This document shows positions 43,593-53,117 of a DNA stretch of 60,000 nt, piece by piece. A program made the position numbers and the translations under genes. Below the pieces are notes generated by a model that saw only the letters and a list, made by a program, of their open reading frames with translations, was not told the origin of the DNA and made no database searches. The stretch spans positions 11,528,275 to 11,588,274 of the forward strand of contig NC_134032.1 in NCBI RefSeq assembly GCF_964204645.1, read 5' to 3'. Position 1 is the stretch's first letter. Every line of letters starts with the position of its first letter. Origin of the DNA: Tubulanus polymorphus. Its lineage: Eukaryota; Nemertea; Palaeonemertea; Tubulaniformes; Tubulanidae.

Positions 43593-44263
43593 GTTTTGTG
43601 ATCGGACCGGTGTGGCATATCGGAATGGACGCTTACAGTCAGATCGGAAATGAGCTGAATTTGTCGGGTACCGCAACGCCTGTTGCCAAGGAAACCGCTG
43701 ATAAGGATAAGCGTCGAAAACACGCGTGCAGTTTTTGTGGAAAGCATTTTTCTTCGACCGGAGATTTATCTCGGCACAAGCGAATTCACACCGGCGAAAA
43801 ACTGTATAAATGTCTGACGTGCGAGAAATGTTTTGCCGAGACAGGACAGCGGGATACGCACGTGCAAGAGGATCATATCAGTGAAAAACAGTTTAAATGT
43901 CAGTTTTGCAACAAAGGGTTTGATTCTTCGCAAGGAGTTAAACAACACGAGCGAACGCACACCGACGGAAAACCGTTCGAATGTCCGATGTGTGAGGAAC
44001 GTTTCACACAGATATCACACCGCAATCAGCACATGAGATGGTTTCATACCGATGAACGACCGTTTGAATGTCGGTTTTGCGATAAACGGATGAAAACCCT
44101 CCACAATTTGAAGCGACACGAGCGAATTCACACCGGCGAAAAACCGTTTAAATGTCCGATGTGCGATCTGCGTTTCAGTCAGAAAGGATCCTGTACAGTG
44201 CATGTACAACTTGTACATACCGATGAACGACCTGTGAATGTCAGTTCTGCGATAAACGAATGA
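43593..44263 (+). CDS. Locus C terminal exon C6, six C2H2 zinc fingers, frameshifted tail
   Basis: Acceptor TTCTGGTGGCTATTTGCAG ends at 43592. GT completes Gly, then FVIGPVWHIGMDAYSQIGNE, about 222 residues to TGA at 44261-44263. Fingers: CSFC (helix SSTGDLSRH), CLTC (AETGQRDTH), CQFC (DSSQGVKQH), CPMC (TQISHRNQH), CRFC (KTLHNLKRH), CPMC (SQKGSCTVH). After TDERP a one-base loss changes the frame (VNVSSAINE then stop), and a seventh finger remains as an out-of-frame relic to about 44360. Six complete fingers make it usable. Confidence 0.85.
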
Positions 44264-44620
44264 AAACTCTCTACAATTTAAAGGAACACAAGCGAATTAA
44301 AAGGGTTTATAAGTCTGATGTGCGAGAAATATTTCATGCTGATATAACACCTTAAGCGGCATGCGTTCATAACATTGACGCGTCATGAACTGTCGTATTT
44401 CTATACGACAAAAAGATGTTCATAATGCTTAACTATTAAAACGGGGTTCAATTTGCTAAAATGAAGTTTGAGAGAATATCCGACTTATTTTTCATATGCA
44501 GATAATTGAGTTTTGGTCTTTTTTGAAGTTGTTCCTTCTGGAATGATTCTACAAAGATGAGTAAAACTCACCGTGTCACTCTTCGTCGGCATCAATTTGT
44601 TCATATATTAAAACTAGTTG

Positions 44621-44626
44621 AATAAA
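44621..44626 (+). terminator. Candidate polyadenylation signal for exon C6
   Basis: GAATAAATAAG about 360 bases past the C6 stop. Confidence 0.5.
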
Positions 44627-44718
44627 TAAGACCAAAAATTCACTAAAAGACTGATAAGACTTTTGATAAGACTGATAACCAATATTTGCTTCGTGTTTGT
44701 TTATGTCGTTCTCCATCA

Positions 44719-45210
44719 AGAATAATAATAATAATAATTAATAATAATAATAATAATAATTTATTGAGCCTAAAATCCATATAAAATATGCTCATTGGCT
44801 TTACAATATAAAGACACAATTTAAACATAAAGATAGAAAAAACAATTTACATCATTAGTTAAAAGCTTTAGTGAACAAATGGGTTTTAAGTTGCGATTTA
44901 AAAACATCAGTAGAAGGACTAGATTTACTTGCATCTGGTAAGGAGTTCCAAAGTAGTGGGGCGGAGTAAGAAATGGCCCTGTGACCCGCAGAGACTAGAT
45001 TGACACGAGGGATGACTAGAAGTGATTGACTGTTTGATCTTAACACTCTAGAGGATGCCTTGTATTGCACTAATGATTTCAAATATTGTGGGGCCTGACC
45101 ATTCAAGGATTTATAAGTAAGGATCAAGATTTTAGATTGGATGCGGTATTTGATTGGAAGCCAATGCAGATCGTGTAGAATCGGTGTTATGCGACAAAAT
45201 TTTGAGTTTC
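44719..45210 (-). mobile_element. 5'-truncated LINE 3' end (reverse-transcriptase C-terminal tail)
   Basis: On the minus strand a frame from about 45205 to 44858 reads CRITPILHDLHWLPIKYRIQ, then SKILILTYKSLNGQAPQYL, ending LWNSLPDASKSSPSTDVFKS with a QLKTHLFTKAF end. This is the characteristic C-terminal tail of CR1/L2-type non-LTR retrotransposon ORF2 proteins. The element ends in a (ATT)n tail, seen on the + strand as AAT repeats at 44722-44762, typical of such LINEs. The polymerase core is absent, so the copy is 5'-truncated and dead. It sits in the intron between C6 and C7. Confidence 0.85.
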
Positions 45211-45386
45211 GAGTCCGGATCCGGGCTGCAGAATTTTAAACACGTTGTAATTTATCTAAAATGTATGAATACTGACTGACTTGAGTTCTTCCTATCCTTG
45301 AACAGGTCACACACATACCGGGTACCTGCTCTATTTTGTAATCATAAAATGAAAACTAAAATCCGGATTCTGATGGCTATTTGCAG

Positions 45387-45685
45387 GTTTTGAGATCGGA
45401 CCGGCGTGGCATCTCGGAATGGACGCTTACCGTTACTACGGAAGTGGGCAGAACTTGTCGGCGATGGCGACGTCATTTGCCCCGGAAACCGTAGATCTGG
45501 ATAAGCGTCGAAAACACGCGTGCAGTTTCTGCGGAAAGCGGTTTTCGAAAGCGGGAGATCTAAATCGCCACAAACGAATTCACACCGGTGAAAAACCGTT
45601 TAAATGTCCGATGTGCGAGCAACGTTTCAGTCGGAAATATCACTGTAAAAATCACCTGAAACGTGTTCACAACACGTTCGTCTGA
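45387..45685 (+). CDS. Locus C terminal exon C7, two C2H2 zinc fingers
   Basis: Acceptor TTCTGATGGCTATTTGCAG ends at 45386. GT completes Gly, then [20 protein letters not shown], about 98 residues to TGA at 45683-45685. Finger 1 is CSFC...HKRIH (helix SKAGDLNRH) and finger 2 CPMC...HLKRVH (helix SRKYHCKNH, Cys at position 4), joined by TGEKPFKC. The exon is intact and short, the ancestral two-finger form. Confidence 0.9.
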
Positions 45686-46108
45686 ATATAGAGAAAAAGG
45701 AGTTTCTTTTGGTGAAGGATGATTCAGTTTATTGTTTATATTGGGACTGAATACAGAATTTTAGAGTAATTATTCGTAGTTTCCTGATGAATTCGAAAGT
45801 ATTGTTGGTATTTCAGTTTTGGACCTTTTTCCTTAGAAGGCTTTTCTATAAAGACAAGTGAAATTGACGAGGCGTTTTTGACGGTAGCAATATGTGTTCA
45901 TCTGTTACTGAAGTGATGTAAAAGATATAAGACTTATGATAATATCGCGAAAAACTTGATTTTCCCTTTTAGTGTTATCTTTGTTGTTCCGTATCAGAAC
46001 TGACAGTAACTCAGTTTCGTCCTGCGTCTTGAACAGGTTACCGTTATGCATACCTGCTCTAATCATGAAATGACGAACTAAAGTCTGGATTCTGATGGCT
46101 ATTTGCAG

Positions 46109-46743
46109 GTTTTGTGATCGGACCGGCGCGGCATATCGATATGGACACTTACAGTCAAATCGGAAATGAGCAGAATTTGTCGCGGAAGGCGTCCCTTGTT
46201 GCCGTGGAAAACACAGATCGGGATAAGCGTCGAAAATACGCGTGCAGTATTTGTGGACAGCGATTTTTGAAAGCGGAATATTTAAATCGGCACGAGCGAA
46301 TTCACACCGGCGAAAAACCGTTTAAATGTCCGACGTGCGAGAAATGTTTCCTGACGGAAGTACAGTGTGATAAACACATGATACGCATTCATACCAACAA
46401 AGGACGATTCAAATGTCAGTTTTGCGATAAAAGGTTTAAATTTCGTGCAGAAGTTAAAATACACGAGCGAATTCACACCGGCGAAAAACCGTTTAAATGT
46501 CCGACGTGCGAGCTGCGTTTTGCGATGAAATCGAACTATAACCGGCACATGAAACGCGTTCATATCAATGAAAAACCGCTGAAATGTCGGTTTTGCGATA
46601 AAAGATTTAATATATCTTCAGATTGCAAACAACACGAACGAACACACGCCGGCGCAAAATCTTTCAAATGTCCGACGTGTGAGAAATGTTTCAGGCTGAA
46701 ATCTTATCTCAACAAGCACATAAACCGCGCTCATAACTATTAA
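46109..46743 (+). CDS. Locus C terminal exon C8, six C2H2 zinc fingers
   Basis: Acceptor TTCTGATGGCTATTTGCAG ends at 46108. GT completes Gly, then FVIGPARHIDMDTYSQIGNE, about 210 residues to TAA at 46741-46743. Fingers: CSIC (LKAEYLNRH), CPTC (LTEVQCDKH), CQFC (KFRAEVKIH), CPTC (AMKSNYNRH), CRFC (NISSDCKQH), CPTC (RLKSYLNKH), alternating HX3H/HX4H. Its last two fingers and 3' flank are nearly the same as those of C12 (50289), and its leader is nearly the same as C10 and C13. It ends cleanly (INRAHNY stop). Confidence 0.9.
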
Positions 46744-47021
46744 CTGAGTAAAAAGTGTTCAATCATCAGTTACGCGGTAATGATTCTAATTTCGAAGGTT
46801 GTGTGATTGGCACGAGCGAAAAAACCTTTTAAATATCCGATGTGCGAAGAGTAATTTCATAAGTACTTTTTTCTATTCAAAGATTATTTAGTTAATTGCT
46901 CATGTTGGGACTAAATACAGAATTAGTGAGTAATATGTCTATTTTCTTCAAGGTTTTGTTAAAGTTAAGTTTATTGCTCCACATTTAACTCATTGCACAG
47001 AGCATAATGTTCTCAGTTTTG

Positions 47022-47155
47022 GACTTATGGAAGTTTTTCCTTAGAATGCTTATCTATAAAGACAAGTGAAATTGACGAGGCGTTTTTGACGGTAGCAATA
47101 TGTGTTCATCTGTTACTGGAGTGATGTATAAGGTGTAAGACTTATGATAATATCT
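47022..47155 (+). repeat. Conserved 3'-flank block after C8
   Basis: CTCAGTTTTGGACTTATGGA, then CCTTAGAATGC, GACGAGGCGTTTTTGACGGT and AGCAATATGTGTTCATCTGT recur after C7 (45815-45930), C9 (48672), C12 (51300-51430) and, more diverged, C16 and C17. It ends abruptly at TATGATAATATC, where finger sequence of the following relic begins, marking a duplication breakpoint. Confidence 0.65.
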
Positions 47156-47690
47156 GGAACGCATTCATACCAACAAAGAACGATTCAAATGTCAGTTTTG
47201 CGATAAAAGGTATAAATTTCGTGCCGAAGTTAAAATACATGAGCGAATTCACACCGGCGAAAAACCGTTTAAATGTTCGATGTGCGAAGAAAACGTTTTG
47301 CGCGGACATCAAATCGTAATACGCACATGAAACGCGTTCATATCAATGAAAAAGAGTTTAAATGTCGAGTTTGTGATAAAAGGTTTAATACTCCTGCAGA
47401 TTGCAAACAACGCGAGCGAATTCACACCGGCTTAAAACCGTATAAATGTCCGACGTGCGAGAAATGTTTCACGCAGAGATGGACTCGTAAAAAGCACATG
47501 AAACGCATTCATAATAACTAACTGAGAAAAAAAGTGTTTCAGTGTCGGTTTCGCGATAATGATTTCAATTCCGAAGGGTGTGCAAATAACGCAAAAAAAG
47601 CGTTTAATCCTCGATGTGTGAGCGATGTTTCAATCGGAATTATTAACTGCAGGGCACATGAAACAACTTCATAACGCGTTTTAACTTTTA
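47156..47690 (+). pseudogene. Leaderless finger block derived from a C8-like exon
   Basis: Starts within a finger linker (ACGCATTCATACCAACAAAG) with no acceptor, leader or first finger. It runs through CQFC and CSMC fingers, with an added base near 47283 (GTGCGAAGAAAACG) that shifts frame. The frame 47273-47521 then gives CRVC and CPTC fingers ending HNN stop, and further diverged finger sequence follows to about 47690. It is a partial duplicate with no way to be spliced in unless it is read through. Confidence 0.75.
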
Positions 47691-48024
47691 ACTACTATTC
47701 GTTTGCAATATAGGAAAGGAGTTTCATTTGGTAAATTGGAAGAAAAGGAGTAATTTCATGCTTCTTTCTACTTTTCTATTGAAAGATAATTGATTATACT
47801 GTATATGTTGGTACTTTGATGCAGAATTTGAATTTGTATTTGTATTTACTTCAAGGTTTGAGAGTATTATGTTCTCGGGATTTCAGTTTTAGACTTACGA
47901 AAGTTTATCATTAGAATACCGGTACGAGTAACAATAAGCCAGTGTTTGGTTTAGAAGATGTCAATCTGTTCATATGTTGCTGGAATGATGTGATTTTTGT
48001 GTAAGATATTTTTCAACTTGTTTA

Positions 48025-48030
48025 AATAAA
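48025..48030 (+). terminator. Candidate polyadenylation signal before C9
   Basis: TTTAAATAAATAAC; the same TTTAATAAATAA form recurs at 54681 and 56573. Confidence 0.5.
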
Positions 48031-48190
48031 TAACATTTTAATAAAATTTACTTTCTTTGTGTTGGTTTTTGTCGTTCTCCATTAGGAATACTGATTGTGA
48101 CTTCCTGCATTTTGACATATAGGTACCTGCTCTAATTTTGTAATCATTAAAATAAAAATCTAAAGTCCGGATTCTGGTGGCTATTTGCAG

Positions 48191-48486
48191 GTTTCGTGAT
48201 CGGACCGGCGTGGCATCTCTGAATGGACGCCTACCGTCAGATCGGAAATGAGTTGAATTTTTCGGGGAAAGCAACGCCAGTTGCCCCGGAAGCCGTAGAT
48301 CAGGACAAGCGTCGGAAACACGCGTGCAGTTTTTGCGGAAAGCGGTTTTCGAAAGCGGGGGATTTAAATCGGCACGAGCGAATTCACACCGGCGTAAAAC
48401 CGTATAAATGTCCGCTGTGTGAGCTATGTTTCATTCGGAGAGATCGCTGTAAAGTCACCTGAAACGTGTTCATAACGCGTTCGTCT
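48191..48486 (+). pseudogene. Locus C terminal exon C9, stop codon in leader
   Basis: Acceptor TTCTGGTGGCTATTTGCAG ends at 48190. The frame reads FVIGPAWHL and then TGA at 48220-48222, where sister exons have GGA (Gly): a single G-to-T change. The frame after the stop is open from ATG 48223 and includes an intact finger 1 (CSFC, helix SKAGDLNRH). In finger 2 the frame breaks again (RDRCKVT stop; a base is lost in the consensus AAAATCACCTGAAACG). It is a close relative of C7 and is inactive as an exon. Splicing to it would yield a protein ending shortly after the junction. Confidence 0.85.
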
Positions 48487-48934
48487 GAATATATACATGT
48501 GCTAAAGGAGTTTCTTTAGGTGAAGTAATGAGTAATTTCATAGTACGTGCGCACTGCTCCTGGTCTATCCGAAGATAATTCAGTTTATTGTTCATATCGG
48601 GACTGAATACAGAACTCGACAGTCAGTATGCGTATTTTCCTCATGAATTTGAAAGTAATGTCGGTATTTCAGTTTTAGACTTTTGGAAGTTTTTCCTTCG
48701 AATGCTTTTCTACAAGGATTAGTAAAACTGACCGGGCGTTTTTGACGGTTGCAATGTGTTCATTCATGTTTTACTGGAGCGATTAGACTTGTTATGATAA
48801 TATCGCGAAAAAATGAGATTTTCGTTGTGTTGTCTTTGTCATTCCCCACCTGGAATAATGACGATAACTGAGATTCTTCCTGCTCTAATCATAAAATGAC
48901 AAACTAAAGTCTGGATTCTGATGGCTATTTGCAG

Positions 48935-49410
48935 GTTTTGTGATCGGACCGGCGCGGCATATCGATATGGACACTTACAGTCAAATCGGAAATGAGCAAT
49001 ATTCTGCGGCGAAGGCGATGTCAGAAACCATGGAAACCGTAGATCAGTTTAACCGTCGGAAAAACACGTGCAGTTTTTGTGGAAAGCAGTTTTTAAAAGC
49101 AGCACGATTAAATCAGCACAAGCGAATTCACACCGGCGAAAAACCGTTTGAATGTCCAATGTGCGAGAAACGTTTCAGTCGGAAAGGATCCTGCACAGCT
49201 CACATGAAACGTGTTCATTCCGATGAACGACCGTTTAAATGTCGGTTTTGTGATAAACGAATGAAAGGTCAGAGTGAACTGACGGTACACGAGCGAATTC
49301 ACACCGGTGAAAAACCGTTTAAATGTTCGATGTGCGAGAAACGTTTCAATCATGGATCAGACTGTAAACGGCACATGGGAGTGTTTCATACTAATGAAAC
49401 AACTTTTTAA
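48935..49410 (+). CDS. Locus C terminal exon C10, four C2H2 zinc fingers
   Basis: Acceptor TTCTGATGGCTATTTGCAG ends at 48934. GT completes Gly, then FVIGPARHIDMDTYSQIGNE, about 157 residues to TAA at 49408-49410. Fingers: CSFC (LKAARLNQH), CPMC (SRKGSCTAH), CRFC (KGQSELTVH), CSMC (NHGSDCKRH). It stops at TNETTF, where a frameshift (GAAACAACT against GAACGACCG elsewhere) puts TAA in frame. C13 (51604) carries the same lesion at the same place, so the four-finger version existed before these two exons were copied. Confidence 0.85.
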
Positions 49411-49640
49411 ATGTCCGATTTGCAAAAAAATCTTTCACTGTAAAAGCAGAATGTAATAAACACATGAAACGCATTCACGTCAATCAAAAAATGTTTACAT
49501 GCCAGTTTTATGATAAAAGGTTCATTTCTCCTGCGGATTACAAACAACACGAGCAAATTCACACCGGCGAAAAACAGTTTAAATGTCCGACGTTCGAGAA
49601 ACGTTTCACGCTGAAATAATCCTGTTTCTTCCTGTGTCCT
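49411..49640 (+). pseudogene. Out-of-frame finger relics after C10, one two-finger module deleted
   Basis: Sequence such as TTTAAATGTCCGATTTGCAA, CACATGAAACGCATTCACGT and CACGAGCAAATTCACACCGG continues the finger array out of frame. At TTCACGCTGAAA the sequence jumps to ATCCTGTTTCTTCC. In C13 the same two points are 171 bases apart, so one complete two-finger module was lost here between two TTCACGCTGAAA copies. Confidence 0.8.
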
Positions 49641-49717
49641 GAACAGGACACACATACCAGGTACCTGCGCTAATTTTGTAATCATTAAAATGTTCGGATT
49701 CTGATGGCTATTTGCAG

Positions 49718-49910
49718 GTTTCGTGATCGGATTGGCGTGGCATCTCGGAATGGATGCTTACCGTCCGATCGGAAGTGGGTAGAATTTGTCAGGGATAGTG
49801 ACATCAGTTGCCCCGGTAACCACTGTAAGGATAAGCGTCGAAAACACGCGTGCGGTTTTTGTGAAAAGCGATTTTCAAAAGTGGGGGATTCGAATCAGCA
49901 AATTGGTTGA
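49718..49910 (+). pseudogene. Locus C terminal exon C11, stop in leader and truncated finger
   Basis: Acceptor TTCTGATGGCTATTTGCAG ends at 49717. The frame reads [20 protein letters not shown] and then TAG at 49780-49782, where its duplicate C14 has CAG. The first finger is cut after KVGDSNQQIG, where unrelated AT-rich sequence begins. Dead both by stop and by loss of fingers. Confidence 0.85.
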
Positions 49911-50288
49911 AAATGATTTTAGCTCTGCATTGGTGTTGATCCCTATAATGCGCCTCTTTTAAAAGAAAAATTACCGTTTTGGGACACCTAAACAGAAAAT
50001 CAAACGATATCTACCAATCAAATAAATAACAGGGTCAATCCCTATTTTTAAGATAAAAAAAAAGCATCCTCTTTCTCGACGAGACCCCGGATCCGCCTGG
50101 TGGTGTATATAGGCTTCATCAGATTCACCTGATTCATCTAGCAGTGGACGCTCGTGTTTCAAATAGAATAGTTAGCCATTAAAGTGCTTTACTCCTCCCG
50201 TAGTTTAATTTATTCCTTTGCCTTGAACTGGTCACACAATATTGTATCAAAGGATAACTAAAGTGTAGATTCTGATGGCTATTTGCAG

Positions 50289-51064
50289 GTTTCGTGGTCG
50301 GACCGGCGCGGCGTATCGGAATCGACGCTTTCAGTCAGATCGGAGTCAATTCTGCGGAGATGGCCTCACCTGAAACCACAGATCAGGATAATTTTCAGAA
50401 AAACGAGTGTAGAATTCGTGGAGAGCACTTTGTCGAAACGGGAGATCTAAATCGGCATGAACTAAGACCGTTTAAATGTTCGACGTGTGAGCTATGTTTT
50501 GTACAGGAATCGCATTATAAACAGCACATGAAACTGGTTCATTCCGACGAACGACCGTTTAAATGTCAGTTTTGCGATAAACGATTGAAAACTAATTACC
50601 ATTTGAAACAACACGAGCGAATTCACACCGGCGAAAAACCTTTTAAATGTCCGCTGTGCCAGCTACGTTTCAAACAGAAATCACACAGTAACGTGCACAT
50701 GAAACAGGCTCATTCCGATGAACGACCGTTTAAATGTCGGTTTTGTGATAAAAGAATGAAAGCTAGTTTCCATTTGAAACAACACGAGCGAATTCACACC
50801 GGCGAAAAACCGTTTAAATGTCCGATGTGCGAGTTGCGTTTTGCGATCAAACCTCACTATAATCGGCACATGAAACGCGTTCATATCGATGAAAAACCGT
50901 TTAAATGTCAGTTTTGCGATAAAAGATTTAATATAACTTCAGATTGCAAACAACACGAGCGAATACATGCCGGGGCAAAATCGTTCAAATGTCCGACGTG
51001 TGAGAAAAATTTCACCCTGAAATCTTATCTCAACAAGCACATAAACCGCGCTCATTACTATTAA
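50289..51064 (+). CDS. Locus C terminal exon C12, seven C2H2 fingers plus a degenerate one
   Basis: Acceptor TTCTGATGGCTATTTGCAG ends at 50288. GT completes Gly, then FVVGPARRIGIDAFSQIGVN, about 257 residues to TAA at 51062-51064. The first finger is degenerate (CRIRGEHF: the second Cys is Arg, with the His-HTGEK part missing). Seven good fingers follow: CSTC (VQESHYKQH), CQFC (KTNYHLKQH), CPLC (KQKSHSNVH), CRFC (KASFHLKQH), CPMC (AIKPHYNRH), CQFC (NITSDCKQH), CPTC (TLKSYLNKH). The 5' part matches C15 and the 3' part matches C8, so the exon looks like a recombinant of two sisters. Confidence 0.88.
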
Positions 51065-51603
51065 CTGAGTAAAAAGTGTTCAATCATCAGTTTCGCGGTA
51101 ATGATTCTAATTTCGTAGGTTGTGTGATTGGCACGAGCGAAAAAACCTTTTAAATATCCGATGTGCGAAGAGTAATTTCATAAGTACTTTTTTCTATTCA
51201 AAGATAATTTAGTTAATTGCTCATGTTGGGACTAAATACGGAATTAGTGAGTAATATTTGTATTTTCTTCAAGGTTTTGAGCGTAAAGTTTTCAGTATTT
51301 CAGCATTGGACTTATGGAAGTTTTTCCTTAGAATGCTTTCCTATAAAGACAAGTGAAATTGACGAGGCGTTTTTGACAGTAGCAATATGTGTTCATCTGT
51401 TACTGGAGTGATGTATAAGGTGTAAGACTTATGATAATATTGCGAAAAACTTGATTTTCCCTTTTAGTGTTATCTTTGTTGTTCCGTATCAGAACTGACA
51501 GTAACTCAGTTTCGTCCTGCGTCTTGAACAGGTTACCGTTATGCATACCTGCTCTAATCATGAAATGACGAACTAAAGTCTGGATTCTGATGGCTATTTG
51601 CAG

Positions 51604-52079
51604 GTTTTGTGATCGGACCGGCGCGGCATATCGATATGGACACTTACAGTCAAATCGGAAATGAGCAGTATTCTGCGGCGAAGGCGATGTCAGAAACCAT
51701 GGAAACCGTAGATCAGTTTAACCGTCGGAAAAATACGTGCAGTTTTTGCGGAAAGCAGTTTTTAAAAGCAGCACGATTAAATGAGCACAAGCGAATTCAC
51801 ACCGGCGAAAAACCGTTTGAATGTCCAATGTGCGAGAAACGTTTCAGTCAGAAAGGATATTGCACAGCTCACATGAAACGTGTTCATTCCGATGAACGAC
51901 CGTTTAAATGTCGGTTTTGTGATAAACGAATGAAAACTAGTTTCCATTTAAAGGAACACGAGCGAATTCACACCGGCGAAAAACCGTTTAAATGTTCGAT
52001 GTGCGAGAAACGTTTCAATTATAGATCAGACTGTAAACGGCACATGGGAGTGTTTCATACTAATGAAACAACCGTTTAA
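51604..52079 (+). CDS. Locus C terminal exon C13, four C2H2 zinc fingers
   Basis: Acceptor TTCTGATGGCTATTTGCAG ends at 51603. GT completes Gly, then FVIGPARHIDMDTYSQIGNE, about 157 residues to TAA at 52077-52079. It is nearly identical to C10, but with changed helices in finger 2 (SQKGYCTAH) and finger 3 (KTSFHLKEH, resembling C12). The same TNETT-stop lesion ends it. Identical length with altered contact residues makes the C10/C13 pair informative about divergence after duplication. Confidence 0.86.
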
Positions 52080-52470
52080 ATGTCCGATTTGCAAAAAAAT
52101 CTTTCACTGTGAAGGCAAAATGTAATAAACGCATTCACATCAATCAAAAAATGTTTACATGCCAGTTTTATGATAAAAGGTTCATTTCTCCTGCGGATTG
52201 CAAACAACACGAGCGAAATCACACCGGCAAAAAACAGTTAAAATGTCCGACGCGCGAGAAACGTTTCACGCTGAAATCAACATGTCAAACGCACATAAAA
52301 GAAGTTCATACCGATGAAAGACCGTTTAAATGTCAATTTTGCGCTAAACGAATGAAAACTTGGAACCAATTGAAGGTACATGAGCGAATTCACACCGGCG
52401 AAAAACCGTTTAAATGTCCGATGTTCGAGAAACGTTTCACGCTGAAAGGATCCTGTTTCTTCGTGTGTCG
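52080..52470 (+). pseudogene. Out-of-frame finger relics after C13
   Basis: A second frame (52109-52504) carries damaged fingers: CQFYDKRF (second Cys to Tyr), CPTREKRF (to Arg), CQFCAKRM (good), CPMFEKRF (to Phe). The losses of zinc ligands confirm that the part after the shared stop is no longer selected. Confidence 0.82.
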
Positions 52471-52548
52471 TGAACAGGACACACATACCAGGTACCTGCG
52501 CTAATTTTGTAATCATTAAAATGTCCGGATTCTGATGGCTATTTGTAG

Positions 52549-52742
52549 GTTTCGTGATCGGATTGGCGTGGCATCTCGGAATGGATGCTTACCGTCCGAT
52601 CGGAAGTGGGCAGAATTTGTCAGGGATAGCGACATCAGTTGCCCCGGTAACCACTGTTAAGGATAAGCGTCGAAAACACGCGTGCGGTTTTTGTGAAAAG
52701 CGATTTTCAAAAGTGGGGGATTCGAATCAGCAGATTGGTTGA
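52549..52742 (+). pseudogene. Locus C terminal exon C14, truncated within the first finger
   Basis: The acceptor here is TATTTGTAG (TAG instead of CAG) and ends at 52548. The frame reads [20 protein letters not shown], through [11 protein letters not shown] to KVGDSNQQIG and a TGA stop, so only the first half of a finger remains. It is the duplicate of C11 but without the leader stop. It could be spliced, giving a protein without any complete finger from this exon. Confidence 0.7.
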
Positions 52743-53117
52743 AAATGATATTAGCTCTGCATTGGTGTTGATCCCTATAATGCGCCTATTTTTAAAAAAA
52801 AAGTACCCTTTTGGGACACCAAAACAAAATCAAACGAAATCTACCAATCAAATAAATAACAGGGTCAATCCCTATTTTAAGATAAAAAAAAGCATCCTCT
52901 TTCTCGACGAGACCCCGGATCCGCCCCGGTGGTGTACATAGGCTTCATCAGATTCACCTGACTCATCTAGCAGTGGACGCTCGTGTTTCAAATAGAATAG
53001 TTAACCGTTAAAGTGCTATACTCCTCCCGTAGTTTTATTTATTCCTTTGCCTTGAACTGGTCACACAATATTGTATCAAAGGAAAACTAAAGTGTGGATT
53101 CTGATGGCTATTTGCAG

